From: Minisyncoccota bacterium
Lineage (GTDB): Bacteria > Patescibacteriota > JACMRA01
Assembly: GCA_014376695.1 (NCBI GenBank)
Contig: JACMRA010000012.1
Span: 1-60,631 of the forward strand
Direction: 5' to 3'
DNA: 60,631 nucleotides
Shown in pieces: positions 26,897 through 35,931 of the stretch (the first letter of the stretch is position 1; the number at the start of each line of letters is the position of its first letter). A program made the translations under genes and the position numbers. The notes beneath the pieces were generated by a model. The model saw only the letters and a program-made list of their open reading frames with translations. It made no database searches and was not told the DNA's origin.

Positions 26897-27590
26897 GATT
26901 ATCTTCAGTCCCGTCGCCTTTAATTTCTGGCTCATAAGTTTCTGTTTTGATAGGGCTTTTGGTATTTTTGAGAGCCTCCCAGGTAGCAAATATCTCGCGG
27001 AAAAACCCGTCTCTTTCTATCCCAAGCTTCGTATCTTGAGCAATAATTGGGACGGTAACAAGGCCAGTTTCACGGCACAAAAAGTAAGTCCTGGCCAGAT
27101 GATAGGCTTGGGTAATCACATAAACGCCCTCTAACTTAAAAACATTTTTGGCTCGCCAGCAACTGTCAATCGTCCGCCGACCTCCAAAATCCATAATTAT
27201 ATCCTCGGCAAGGACTTTGCGTTCGTTTATCAAATAGAGCTTCATTGCCAGCGGCTCGTTGTAATAAATCGATGTATTTGTACCAGAGACAAGTAGCGTA
27301 TTCACGATACCGCTTCGATACATTCTGGCCGCCTCATCTAAGCGAAGTTCTAACACTTGACTTGGTTTTTTGTTATTCAGGCCAGCGCCAAAAATTAGGG
27401 CTGTTTTGATATTTGGATTATCGCTCCTAACCACGCCAAACGCTCGTAGATTCATGGCAAGATACGGCCCAACAATTATCAAAGTTATGACGATCTGAGT
27501 TTTTAGGATGACGCCGAACCAATTAAGTTTTTTGGTCTTTTTTGGACGCGGAAGATTTTTGAGGTCAGCAGTTTCAGGAGTAGGTTGCAT
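26883..27590 (-). CDS. SanA/YdcF-type DUF218 membrane protein
   Basis: A 235-residue protein with one N-terminal membrane segment (about residues 24-45) and a DUF218 domain. Family blocks are 'TALIFGAGLNNKKPS', 'RLDEAARMYRSGIVNTLLVSG', 'ERKVLAEDIIMDFGGRRTID' and 'YVITQAYHLARTYFLC'. Members of the SanA group are linked to envelope integrity and vancomycin tolerance in enterobacteria, and the reaction is unknown. It follows murG by 4 bases on the same strand, which supports a wall-related role. Confidence 0.87.
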   Translation of the reverse strand: MQPTPETADLKNLPRPKKTKKLNWFGVILKTQIVITLIIVGPYLAMNLRAFGVVRSDNPNIKTALIFGAGLNNKKPSQVLELRLDEAARMYRSGIVNTLLVSGTNTSIYYNEPLAMKLYLINERKVLAEDIIMDFGGRRTIDSCWRAKNVFKLEGVYVITQAYHLARTYFLCRETGLVTVPIIAQDTKLGIERDGFFREIFATWEALKNTKSPIKTETYEPEIKGDGTEDNLSGR

Positions 27591-27594
27591 AAGA

Positions 27595-28773
27595 TTAACC
27601 GAGTAATTCTGATACTTTTTTGTAGTAGTGTTCTAGTTTTACTTTGGTGTCAATATTCCAGCCGTGCGACCGACTGATTTGATTATGATAGGTGGCTTTA
27701 ATTTTTTCTAGCCAGAGTTCGGGTTCCAGTTGACTCAGGATAGTAAATTTATCGGCAACAAGCTCAGCGTTTAGTTCTTGATGACTTCCGGGGATTGGGA
27801 TTAGACAAGCCGACTTTCCCAGATATTCAAGTTCGGTAATTGAGGAGAGGCCGCTTCGGCAGACAACAATATCACTATCCACCAAAGCTTTTGGCATGTC
27901 TTCAAGCAGTGAATTAAGTTGCAGATAATTAATCGGGAGCTTGGCCGCGCTGGTAGACTGTCGTAAAGGACTTTTGCCGCCGACCAGATGAATAACGTCA
28001 AATGCTTGGCATAGCGGTTCCAAATTATCCCAGACCCAATTATTAATAAATTCAGATCCAGATCCCCCACCAAAAATCAGCAAAATTGGTAGTTTTTTGT
28101 TTAGCCTAGTTGGTAAAGCCCTCAAATCGTAAAAATTCTGCAAGTTTGTGTCGATCAAAATTTTATCTTTTGACAGCGCGAATCGCTCAATATCAAGTGG
28201 ATTGGGGATTAGATTAAACTTGTGAAACTGCGGGTAATTGTCCTTAGTATATTGATAGCTTGCGGTCCCAAGATTAGCCAATCGACTAGTTAATCTATTG
28301 GCAATTCCAGGTTTTGGGTCTTGTTGGTGGATTACAATTTGGGTCTTAAGGAGTTTAAGTTTATTCAAAAATGTAGCCGTGTAAAGTACAGGTACAGCCA
28401 AAAAGCTACCAGCGCTTAATATCATTCGCGGCCTAAGTCGCAGCAGGTAAATAATCGACAACAGGCAGGATACGCCGAACCCAAAAACTGACCAGATGGT
28501 CAAAAATAAACTAATAATTAGCTCAAGGGGATTAAGCTTGCTAAAGCTGAGTAAGTGGAGCTTGGCCTCGGGTAAATAATAAATCGGCAAATTTTTGGAT
28601 ATGGCAATCTTAGTTTCAAACCCTCCGCGAACACCAAAAAGCACGATATTGTGACGGGGAAGATTCTTGTCAATTGCCAGAAGAGGGATCAATGGGCCGC
28701 CTGTTTTGCCAGCGAGAATAATTACGGTTGAGAGTTTGGTTTGGGGTGTAATTCGTGGTAGTGTCTTGAGCAT
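27595..28773 (-). CDS. murG: MurG-type GlcNAc transferase (lipid II synthesis)
   Basis: A 392-residue GT-B glycosyltransferase that adds GlcNAc to lipid I to make lipid II at the membrane. The C-terminal half has 'LLIFGGGSGSEFINNW' and the UDP-sugar site 'VCRSGLSSITELEYLGKSAC' with 'SHQELNAEL'. The N-terminal glycine-rich loop, usually GGTGGH, reads 'AGKTGGPLIP', so the conserved His is replaced. An internal hydrophobic stretch near residues 90-125 is longer than usual and may be a membrane helix. The function is well supported by context (sanA, uppP, mraY, PBP) but the altered loop is notable. Confidence 0.88.
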   Translation of the reverse strand: MLKTLPRITPQTKLSTVIILAGKTGGPLIPLLAIDKNLPRHNIVLFGVRGGFETKIAISKNLPIYYLPEAKLHLLSFSKLNPLELIISLFLTIWSVFGFGVSCLLSIIYLLRLRPRMILSAGSFLAVPVLYTATFLNKLKLLKTQIVIHQQDPKPGIANRLTSRLANLGTASYQYTKDNYPQFHKFNLIPNPLDIERFALSKDKILIDTNLQNFYDLRALPTRLNKKLPILLIFGGGSGSEFINNWVWDNLEPLCQAFDVIHLVGGKSPLRQSTSAAKLPINYLQLNSLLEDMPKALVDSDIVVCRSGLSSITELEYLGKSACLIPIPGSHQELNAELVADKFTILSQLEPELWLEKIKATYHNQISRSHGWNIDTKVKLEHYYKKVSELLG

Positions 28774-28829
28774 TTCTTGGGTCTTAAAAATATACCTAAT
28801 CTTTTTGGTCGCTTTTATCTATTTTTTAA

Positions 28830-28859
28830 TATGTAATAACTTCTTTATGTAATTGTCAA
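28830..28859 (-). promoter_or_regulatory. Promoter upstream of murG
   Basis: On the minus strand TTGACA (complement of 28854-28859) is followed 17-18 bases on by TTACAT/TACATA (complement of 28830-28836). The leader to the murG ATG at 28773 would be about 50 bases. Confidence 0.5.
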
Positions 28860-28924
28860 TCGAGTTTTAAAATCTTGTTAAGTAGCGATTGTCTAGTTAT
28901 ATGAGAAATCCCCCAATTAAAATA

Positions 28925-29800
28925 TCAAAAAACTATTTTCTTTGCCAGGAAGCCGGCATCGGTATCAGTAATTTTTGGATTAGGGCAGGGCATCAAAATA
29001 TAAGAATCCACGCTCGCAGCAATATCCCCATTTTTAGATTTTGCATAAATCTCACCCTTTTTTACAAATATTTCAGACGCAATATCGGGGTTTGTAAATT
29101 TAAATTCTAACCGTGGAATGATAGGCTCGATTAATTCATAAGCAACAAAATTACTACTGCTCACCGTCTTTTCCAAAATAAATTCAGCCATCTTAAAATA
29201 ATTCAGCAGTTGTTTAATTTTGAATATAGCTACGCTTAAGCCGGTACTAGAGTTGTGATTGCCGCATTCAACTCCCATAGTATTTTCGAGGAATTTAAGT
29301 TGGATAGAACTTCCTTTCATAGCTTTTTGGCTGACAACTATTTGCATAAAGTTTTGGTTAATCAAACATCGAACTATATTATTTTTGTTTTTGTGTATTT
29401 CCATTTGAGTATTACCAATAGATACGGAGTGGAGATCCAGGAGGTAATCAGGCTTGTATTTACGCAAAAAGTCTGTAATTTCTTTGGCTCTAAAACCTTC
29501 ATAGTCTTTTGGATAATCTTTTACAAAGCACCGATTCAAATTAGAACTAATAAATCGCACATCCTCAAGAAAGGCCAGTGGATTACCAAGAATAAATGTA
29601 ATTTCTCCATTTTTCAAATTCTGTATCTGACTTTGAATTTTTATAATAGCCTCAACCCCAACTGGTTCATTGCCGTGAACTCCACCAATAATCACGATTT
29701 TTGGCCCAGGGTTTCCAGAACTAAATATAAATGAAAATGATAATTCCATATTTTGTCTTTGAGCAAAGAAATTAATTGCTTCTATTCGTGTTTTTGTCAT
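28925..29800 (-). CDS. Succinylglutamate desuccinylase/aspartoacylase family protein
   Basis: A 291-residue protein of the M14-like AstE/AspA family of zinc amidohydrolases. Zinc ligands are in 'GGVHGNEPVGVEA' (H and E) and in 'YLLDLHSVSIG' (H). 'NLNRCF' matches the substrate-binding 'D.NR.FP' block, and 'GVECGNHNSST' matches the 'E.G..G' loop. The exact substrate is not evident; family members cleave N-acyl amino acids or peptide-like bonds. A possible -10 box TACAAA sits 6 bases before the ATG, again giving a leaderless layout. Confidence 0.85.
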   Translation of the reverse strand: MTKTRIEAINFFAQRQNMELSFSFIFSSGNPGPKIVIIGGVHGNEPVGVEAIIKIQSQIQNLKNGEITFILGNPLAFLEDVRFISSNLNRCFVKDYPKDYEGFRAKEITDFLRKYKPDYLLDLHSVSIGNTQMEIHKNKNNIVRCLINQNFMQIVVSQKAMKGSSIQLKFLENTMGVECGNHNSSTGLSVAIFKIKQLLNYFKMAEFILEKTVSSSNFVAYELIEPIIPRLEFKFTNPDIASEIFVKKGEIYAKSKNGDIAASVDSYILMPCPNPKITDTDAGFLAKKIVF

Positions 29801-29864
29801 ATAATTTTTGTATTTAACTTGTGTTAATTGTTACTGCCTTTTTGCTTTGGACTATATATTTGAG

Positions 29865-30782
29865 CTACCTATCAAAATTCAATACTACATTACTCTTTAA
29901 AAAGCTCTGCAAAGACCTAATCGCCGATTGCCTGTCAACCAGTGATTGAATATTTTTGTTCAAAATTGTGTTCTTCCCAGCCTCTAAGCTTGTCCCAAAA
30001 TCTGATTTGAGGGTTATTATATTATTAATATCAACGGCCTTAATCATATCTAAGGCGGTGGCCAGTCCCGGTCGATCTTCGGCTTTGAGCGTTTCAATCA
30101 GGCGACTATAAAGCTGATCTATACCGAGCAAATAATTACCAGATCGAATAAGCGAAAATAGATTATCCTTGGTGATGAAGCTTGGCCCAGCTTTTTGATA
30201 GCAAATTAACAATTCTCGATTAAGCTCGATTGCTTTTTTTAAGTTAGCCTTAATACTTGCAAAGCTATTTTCCAATTCACCTATATTGGCTTTGGAATAG
30301 GGTTTAATTTCTGTCTTAGAAATTGCTTGCAAGAATTGATTAATTTGTGATATTTTAGTGCCTTGGCACAGTTGCAAATCAAGTTTGATTAAATTATTAT
30401 CTAGGGTTTTGGTTAATTTGATTTGATCGGACTGGAAAACCTCTTTTAGTTTGGGCCACTTTTTGTTTATGTTATCGAATTGAGTAACCAGATTGGACGG
30501 ATATAACTCTTTTTTGATAGTTTCAATTTGGGATTTTTGTTTTTTGAGGCTTTCTTGAGCCGTTTGTGGCCCGAAGCTAATTGAGACCAGTGAGATTTGG
30601 AGGACTTTACTTTGGCTTAGTCGGTTAATTTCGTACAATCTGTGAAGATCGCCGTGTTGATTAAAAACATCTACGAGGACAACTAAACCAGTTATCCCAA
30701 CCCATAATAGTACCAAAAGCACTGCCACAATGGGCAATTTTAGAAGACGAAGTTTTTGGTAAATCGGAAAAAAAGTAGTCAT
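29865..30782 (-). CDS. Hypothetical membrane-anchored helical protein
   Basis: A 305-residue protein with one hydrophobic segment near the N-terminus (about residues 16-40, 'LPIVAVLLVLLWVGITGLVV') and a long, mostly helical soluble region with coiled-coil tendency. No enzyme motif is found. The layout suggests a bitopic protein with an extracytoplasmic domain. It is divergent from the partial pnp gene 131 bases away. Confidence 0.65.
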   Translation of the reverse strand: MTTFFPIYQKLRLLKLPIVAVLLVLLWVGITGLVVLVDVFNQHGDLHRLYEINRLSQSKVLQISLVSISFGPQTAQESLKKQKSQIETIKKELYPSNLVTQFDNINKKWPKLKEVFQSDQIKLTKTLDNNLIKLDLQLCQGTKISQINQFLQAISKTEIKPYSKANIGELENSFASIKANLKKAIELNRELLICYQKAGPSFITKDNLFSLIRSGNYLLGIDQLYSRLIETLKAEDRPGLATALDMIKAVDINNIITLKSDFGTSLEAGKNTILNKNIQSLVDRQSAIRSLQSFLKSNVVLNFDR

Positions 30783-30913
30783 AGACGGAGCGAGCTAGAT
30801 CGGCTTGTTTATTAAAACGCTGGATGAAATATGATAGTTTGACAAGCTCCTTGTTTTGGTTGACTATAACCTTATACACCAAGGCCTTTGGCCGAACCAA
30901 AAACTAAATATAA

Positions 30914-32284
30914 ATGTTCCAAAATACTCCCAATCAAATAACTGTCGATTTTTTCGGCCAAAAATTAACCCTCCAAAGCGGGCTTTTGGCCCAGCAAGCC
31001 ACTGCCTCGGTACTAGCGACTATTGGTGGAACTAGCGTGCTTTGTGCCGTCGTAGTTGGAAAAGAAAGTTTAGGCGACTACTTTCCACTGCAGGTTGTCT
31101 ACGAAGAGCGTTACTACGCGGCGGGCAAAATCAAATCCAGCCAATGGTCAAAGCGCGAAGCCAGGCCTAGCGATAACGCAATTTTGACTGGGAGAATGAT
31201 TGACAGAAGTTTAAGGTCGCTTTTTGACCCCGATATTAGAACTGAAATTCAAGTAATAATCACAGTATTAAGCCTAGACAAACATAATCCACCAGATACA
31301 CTTGCCGTATTAGCCGCCTCAACGGCAATGCAAATGTGCCAATTCCAACCAAAAGTTAGCCATATCGAAACCTCCCAAATCAAAAAGTTGCTTGGAGCCA
31401 CGGAATCCACCTCTAGCTCTAATATCATTGTGCAGTTCAATACTGCCATTCAAATATACAGCCTAGCCCAGCAGGTCGATATCACCCCAAATGACCAATT
31501 AATTAGCCTAGGAGAAGATATTATCGATGGCCAAATTGCCTACAAAGCTTATCTTACCCTAACCAATCAACCAGAGTCCCAATTCAAGCCAGTCGACCAA
31601 ATCCCAAAATATATATTAGAAAACCATAATCAAGCCATCAATCAAGCCCTTATTAGAGCTGTAAGCAAGGCCATTCAACTCGGCCATGACGTTACTAATT
31701 CCGCAAGTGTCTACAATACGCAATTCACTCCAGTGGGCTACTTAGATTACAAACTGTATCGAGGGCCAGTTGCCAGCGTTAGAATAGGTTATACAAGTGC
31801 CGATACTAATTCAACCTCAAAATCCAATGTGATAAGTTCGATTTTGCCGATTTATGAGGGTGTGAACACGCTAGCCGAGTTGCAAGCCTTGGACAATTCG
31901 ACTCATAACCTGTTCAAAAATCTTGATTTAACAGATGACTCTAACCTAGAATATTTAGCCAAAATCAGCAAAACCCTAACCCAAAAAAGTCCTCAACTAG
32001 GTATTTATTTCAAGAATATAGCGGATCTTGCCAAAGAAAGCTTCGTTCCAAGCGTAAGTCTAGGTAGCCAAGTTGGTAGCTATCAAGTCAATCCGAGCTA
32101 CGAATATTTACAAACGGCGGATCTAGATATTGTGATTAGCGGTAACGGTGATAACATTGTAATGGTCGAGTGCGGAGCCAATATTGTTGATGAAAGCGTT
32201 ATTTCTCAGGCCCTAGAGCTGTCTGTGGAACCAATAAAGCAATTGATAAGTCTGCAAAACCAGTTTGTAAATCAACTTGACTAA
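30914..32284 (+). CDS. pnp: PNPase-like protein: first RNase PH domain with large insertion, rest missing
   Basis: A 456-residue protein whose residues 10-145 clearly match the first RNase PH domain of polynucleotide phosphorylase ('KREARPSDNAILTGRMIDRS', 'TVLSLDKHNPPDTLAVLAAS'). Residues about 385-450 match the end of the same domain ('YQVNPSYEYLQTADLDIVIS', then 'VMVECGANIVDESVI'). Between them lie about 235 residues of unfamiliar sequence. The second RNase PH domain, which holds the phosphorolysis site, and the KH and S1 RNA-binding domains are absent; normal PNPase is about 700 residues. Another gene begins 36 bases after the stop. Either the C-terminal half is encoded elsewhere or this is a non-catalytic descendant. 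Confidence 0.82.
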   Translation: MFQNTPNQITVDFFGQKLTLQSGLLAQQATASVLATIGGTSVLCAVVVGKESLGDYFPLQVVYEERYYAAGKIKSSQWSKREARPSDNAILTGRMIDRSLRSLFDPDIRTEIQVIITVLSLDKHNPPDTLAVLAASTAMQMCQFQPKVSHIETSQIKKLLGATESTSSSNIIVQFNTAIQIYSLAQQVDITPNDQLISLGEDIIDGQIAYKAYLTLTNQPESQFKPVDQIPKYILENHNQAINQALIRAVSKAIQLGHDVTNSASVYNTQFTPVGYLDYKLYRGPVASVRIGYTSADTNSTSKSNVISSILPIYEGVNTLAELQALDNSTHNLFKNLDLTDDSNLEYLAKISKTLTQKSPQLGIYFKNIADLAKESFVPSVSLGSQVGSYQVNPSYEYLQTADLDIVISGNGDNIVMVECGANIVDESVISQALELSVEPIKQLISLQNQFVNQLD

Positions 32285-32320
32285 AAAAATATCAGTACCC
32301 AAGAATTAATTAATAGCCGT

Positions 32321-35300
32321 ATGACTAACCCACGACCCGAAAATAACCAAAACAATCTAAACAAAGGTAAAAGTAGCCGATTTGAATTTTTGGATAATCC
32401 GCCAATTAATTCGGGATATAATAATCCAGGTACTGTCAATCAGACTCAAGTCCAAAATAGTCCAACAACTCAGCCTTTGGTAACTACGCCTCAAAATATG
32501 AGTTACGACCAGGTAGAGGTCTTTGATCAGGCTAGTCAATCGGTAACTGGGGGTAGCAATCCTTATATTGATAGAATAGGTCTTAATCAAGAGTTTGGGG
32601 GCAACCAAACGGATATCAATTCAATGTTATTGGACGACGGAGTCTATAAAGCTGGGGAAAAAGTCATCGGTCGCGACCAAAAATTTAACCAAGATTCTAG
32701 TTATAGGTTTATCGATCAAGGTAGCTTTGTGGCTGACCCGCAAACTTTGGTCAAAAAAAAAGGCAAGACCGACATCCAAAATCTCCGCAAAAAAATTGGC
32801 TTTAATTGGCAAAAATTCTGGCAAAAAATGGCGGTTACCAGCATTGTTTTTGTATTGTTTTTGGTAATGATTTTTGCTGGGGGGTCGGCCTGGGCTATTA
32901 TCCAGTATGGCGAAGCCCCAAACATTTCAGACGGTAACTTATTCAATGTTAATCAAAGTAGCGTAGTCTACGCACGCGATGGAAAAACTAAGATTTATGA
33001 ATTTTTTGGACGGGGGGCGACAGATAGTAAAAGAGAGTACATAACTATTGATAAAATACCTGAGGTAATGCAACTAGCGATGATTGGGCTTGAGGATGAG
33101 AATTTTTATTACAATCCAGACGGTATTCCTTACACAAGTATTGCCAAAGCTATTGTAGAATGCGCCCAGTCGCTGGTCAATAATTGCCGCGGTGCCTCAG
33201 GGCTTGCTCAACAGCTTGTCAAAAATGTTCAAAAAGACTCAAAAGACGATGTTAATCGAAAGATTCGCGAGCTATTTACAGCCATCAAGCTTTATAATGA
33301 AGGGGTCAAAAAAGGCGGTGACAAGATAAATAAGTCAGACATATTGGAACTTTATCTCAATTGGGTTGACTTTAATCGAACCAGTAGTGGGATTCAGCAG
33401 GCCTCGCGCGCCTATTTTGGACATGATATTAATGCTCGGGAAAACCCTGCGGATCCTAACAGCCCATATTTGTTAACTCCGCCAAAAGCCTGTTTTTTGG
33501 CATCTATCCCACAACAACCAACCTACTTTGCTGGTAGTATCGGTAAACCAGATTCTAAGGCCTGGAAGGATTACGTAGCCCGAAAAAACAGTTGTCTCTA
33601 TATCTTGGCTGGAAAAGGTCCTGAAAAATTTAGCATTCGAGGAGATGGTAAGCCACTGTTCATCCCGACATTAGAAGAGTACAAAAAATGGGTCGATGTT
33701 GAAGTAAAATTCGTGGATTTCAAAACCGACGATCCCTACCCTCATTTTCGTGAATATGTTAAAGACGAGGTGGTTAAGTTCCTCCAGAGTATCGGAGGAT
33801 CAGAAAAAGATCTCAATCGCAGAGGTCTCAAGATAATCACAACGCTTGACCCAGATATCCAGAAAAAAAATATGGAGGTAATGGCAGCTAACAAGGCGCA
33901 AATTGTCAAAAACGGTGGAAATAACGCTGCTAGTATAGTATTGGATGGCCCCACAGGCGAGATTGTTTCTATGGTCGGATCGCTTGATTATTACGATGAT
34001 TCAATCCAAGGCAAAAATAACGTTTTATTGACACCTCAGCAGCCTGGATCGAGTGTAAAACCCTATGTTTACACCAATCTATTCGAACAAGGATTTAATC
34101 CTGGGACGGTTCTGGGTGATGTTGCAACAAAATTTCTAACAGATCCAAAAGACCCCAAATCTATATACGAACCAAACAATTATGGAAAGAATTACAATGG
34201 CCCAGTTACTATTCACTCTGCCTTGTCTAACTCGCTAAATATCCCTGCGGTTAAAGCTGGTTTTATGTCAGCCGGAATTAACAAATACAATTTGAGAGAG
34301 GCCCTCGATTCTTTCTTCGATTTTACAGAAAAGGTCGGTGTTAGATACGAAGAGGACGGTGAATACGGGGCCAAAGCACCTTATCGGAGTCGTTGTTACG
34401 CCGGAAGCTTCATTGGAGGGTGTGAGATGATACCTATTAATCACGCGACTGGGATTAACACCTTACTTCAAGAAGGAAATCTTCGAACGGCCACTCCGTT
34501 TATTAGTATCACCGATAAAGACGGTAAAGAATTGTACAAAGATGCGCATCAGCAAATCTATCCAAGCGAAGACAGAAAAGTTAAGCCTGAAGCTGCCAAA
34601 GAAATAGCCTTGATTATGTCTGATCAAAATAGGCCAGCGTTTAGGGGGTTGGAAAAAGTATTTACAATTCCTGGGTGGAATTTGGCAGCCAAAACTGGTA
34701 CGACTGATAACAATGTCGATACCTGGATGGTCGGAGGTTCGCCATATTACACAACAGTGGTTTGGGCGGGTAATACCGATAATAGTCCACTTAATCAAAA
34801 TGTTATAGCCGCAAACGTAGCTGCTCCAATGTGGGTAGGGATACAGAAATTCCTCCATGAGGGTAAGACAGTCAAAGCTTTTAGTACCGAAGGGCTGAAG
34901 CAAGTTGGGATAGATCCAATTAGTGGCTTTCCGAGAGAAGGCTCAACCACCAAAGAGTGGATGTCGGAAAATCAATTAAAAATTCTTCAAGAAAACGGAG
35001 TAAAAGTTGCCAAACCAGATTATGATCCCCGCAAGCAAACCATTATTGAAAATCGCTCGGCTGTGGTATCGCGAAGTCTAAAAATTAATAAGCTTGATGG
35101 TAAAATGGCGGTAGAAGGCAAAACTTTGCCCGAGAATATCGAAGACAAAACCTGCTATGACTATGTTAGTGAGTATCCAGAGCAGCCTAGTTGGCGAAAC
35201 CCGATGGAAGGCTGGGGGTCAAAAAATCCCAATAAATGCGGCGACATTGAAAAATCGGATCAAGACCAAGTCAATGACAAAACCATAATTCCACTTATAG

Positions 35301-35920
35301 ATTCGTCAATAAGTTCTGGCCAAAGTATCATCGGTTCAACCAATATTAATTTCAGTGCGAAGGCCGGAGCTAGTTCCAAAAAAATTGTCCGAGTCGATGT
35401 TACAGCCAATGGAATCCCAATTAAGAACTACGATAACGGGGGAGGGGAATCAAGTGTTAATTTAAATATCTTAGGTTCGGAGCTTTCAAGTCTACTTGGC
35501 GGGGCAACTACCGCCAACATTATTATTACTGCCAAGGACTCTTCAGGTACCCAAAACAGTAAGTCAATTAGCAATATTATTCTTAATATTTCCAGCGTAC
35601 CAGGGCCAGCTGGGCCCACGGGGCCAACCAATGTATCGGCCTCTCTCAACACTACTACAATTGCACCTGGAACAAATCTAAAACTAAAACTCAAAATAAC
35701 CGGGAATTCGAATAACTTAGCCAATGTCAAGTTAATGAATCAAGACGGACGAGCTATTGAGGTGGCAACCCAACGCGAGGGAGAAGGGAAGTACGAAGTG
35801 GAATTTCCGTATTCAAGTATGGAGCTAATGTTTAGTAAAGGGGACACCCTCCAGTTCGAAGATCCCACAAAAGTGATAAATCTAACTCAGATTAATCTGG
35901 TAACTTATCTCGGTAATTAA
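32321..35920 (+). CDS. Bifunctional penicillin-binding protein (class A, PBP1a type)
   Basis: A 1199-residue peptidoglycan synthase. The first 165 residues are Asn/Gln-rich and cytoplasmic, followed by a membrane segment (about 168-193). The GT51 glycosyltransferase domain has 'GLEDENFYYNPDGI' and 'RGASGLAQQLVKN'. The transpeptidase domain has the catalytic serine in 'PGSSVKPYVY' (near 578), the SxN-type motif 'LSNSLN', and 'AAKTGTTDN' (near 790). The last 220 residues hold Ig-like or fibronectin-like repeats joined by a short collagen-like 'PGPAGPTGPT' segment. Class A PBPs are usually 700-900 residues, so both ends are extended. A membrane protein gene follows 11 bases on. Confidence 0.95.
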   Translation: MTNPRPENNQNNLNKGKSSRFEFLDNPPINSGYNNPGTVNQTQVQNSPTTQPLVTTPQNMSYDQVEVFDQASQSVTGGSNPYIDRIGLNQEFGGNQTDINSMLLDDGVYKAGEKVIGRDQKFNQDSSYRFIDQGSFVADPQTLVKKKGKTDIQNLRKKIGFNWQKFWQKMAVTSIVFVLFLVMIFAGGSAWAIIQYGEAPNISDGNLFNVNQSSVVYARDGKTKIYEFFGRGATDSKREYITIDKIPEVMQLAMIGLEDENFYYNPDGIPYTSIAKAIVECAQSLVNNCRGASGLAQQLVKNVQKDSKDDVNRKIRELFTAIKLYNEGVKKGGDKINKSDILELYLNWVDFNRTSSGIQQASRAYFGHDINARENPADPNSPYLLTPPKACFLASIPQQPTYFAGSIGKPDSKAWKDYVARKNSCLYILAGKGPEKFSIRGDGKPLFIPTLEEYKKWVDVEVKFVDFKTDDPYPHFREYVKDEVVKFLQSIGGSEKDLNRRGLKIITTLDPDIQKKNMEVMAANKAQIVKNGGNNAASIVLDGPTGEIVSMVGSLDYYDDSIQGKNNVLLTPQQPGSSVKPYVYTNLFEQGFNPGTVLGDVATKFLTDPKDPKSIYEPNNYGKNYNGPVTIHSALSNSLNIPAVKAGFMSAGINKYNLREALDSFFDFTEKVGVRYEEDGEYGAKAPYRSRCYAGSFIGGCEMIPINHATGINTLLQEGNLRTATPFISITDKDGKELYKDAHQQIYPSEDRKVKPEAAKEIALIMSDQNRPAFRGLEKVFTIPGWNLAAKTGTTDNNVDTWMVGGSPYYTTVVWAGNTDNSPLNQNVIAANVAAPMWVGIQKFLHEGKTVKAFSTEGLKQVGIDPISGFPREGSTTKEWMSENQLKILQENGVKVAKPDYDPRKQTIIENRSAVVSRSLKINKLDGKMAVEGKTLPENIEDKTCYDYVSEYPEQPSWRNPMEGWGSKNPNKCGDIEKSDQDQVNDKTIIPLIDSSISSGQSIIGSTNINFSAKAGASSKKIVRVDVTANGIPIKNYDNGGGESSVNLNILGSELSSLLGGATTANIIITAKDSSGTQNSKSISNIILNISSVPGPAGPTGPTNVSASLNTTTIAPGTNLKLKLKITGNSNNLANVKLMNQDGRAIEVATQREGEGKYEVEFPYSSMELMFSKGDTLQFEDPTKVINLTQINLVTYLGN

Positions 35921-35931
35921 GAATATTTACT

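Noticed and set aside
29255-29734. 159-codon frame antisense to the aspartoacylase-family gene
   Set aside because: The minus-strand gene has clear zinc motifs, so this frame is a shadow.
34463-34903. 146-codon frame antisense to the penicillin-binding protein gene
   Set aside because: It is opposite the conserved transpeptidase domain; composition is that of a shadow frame.
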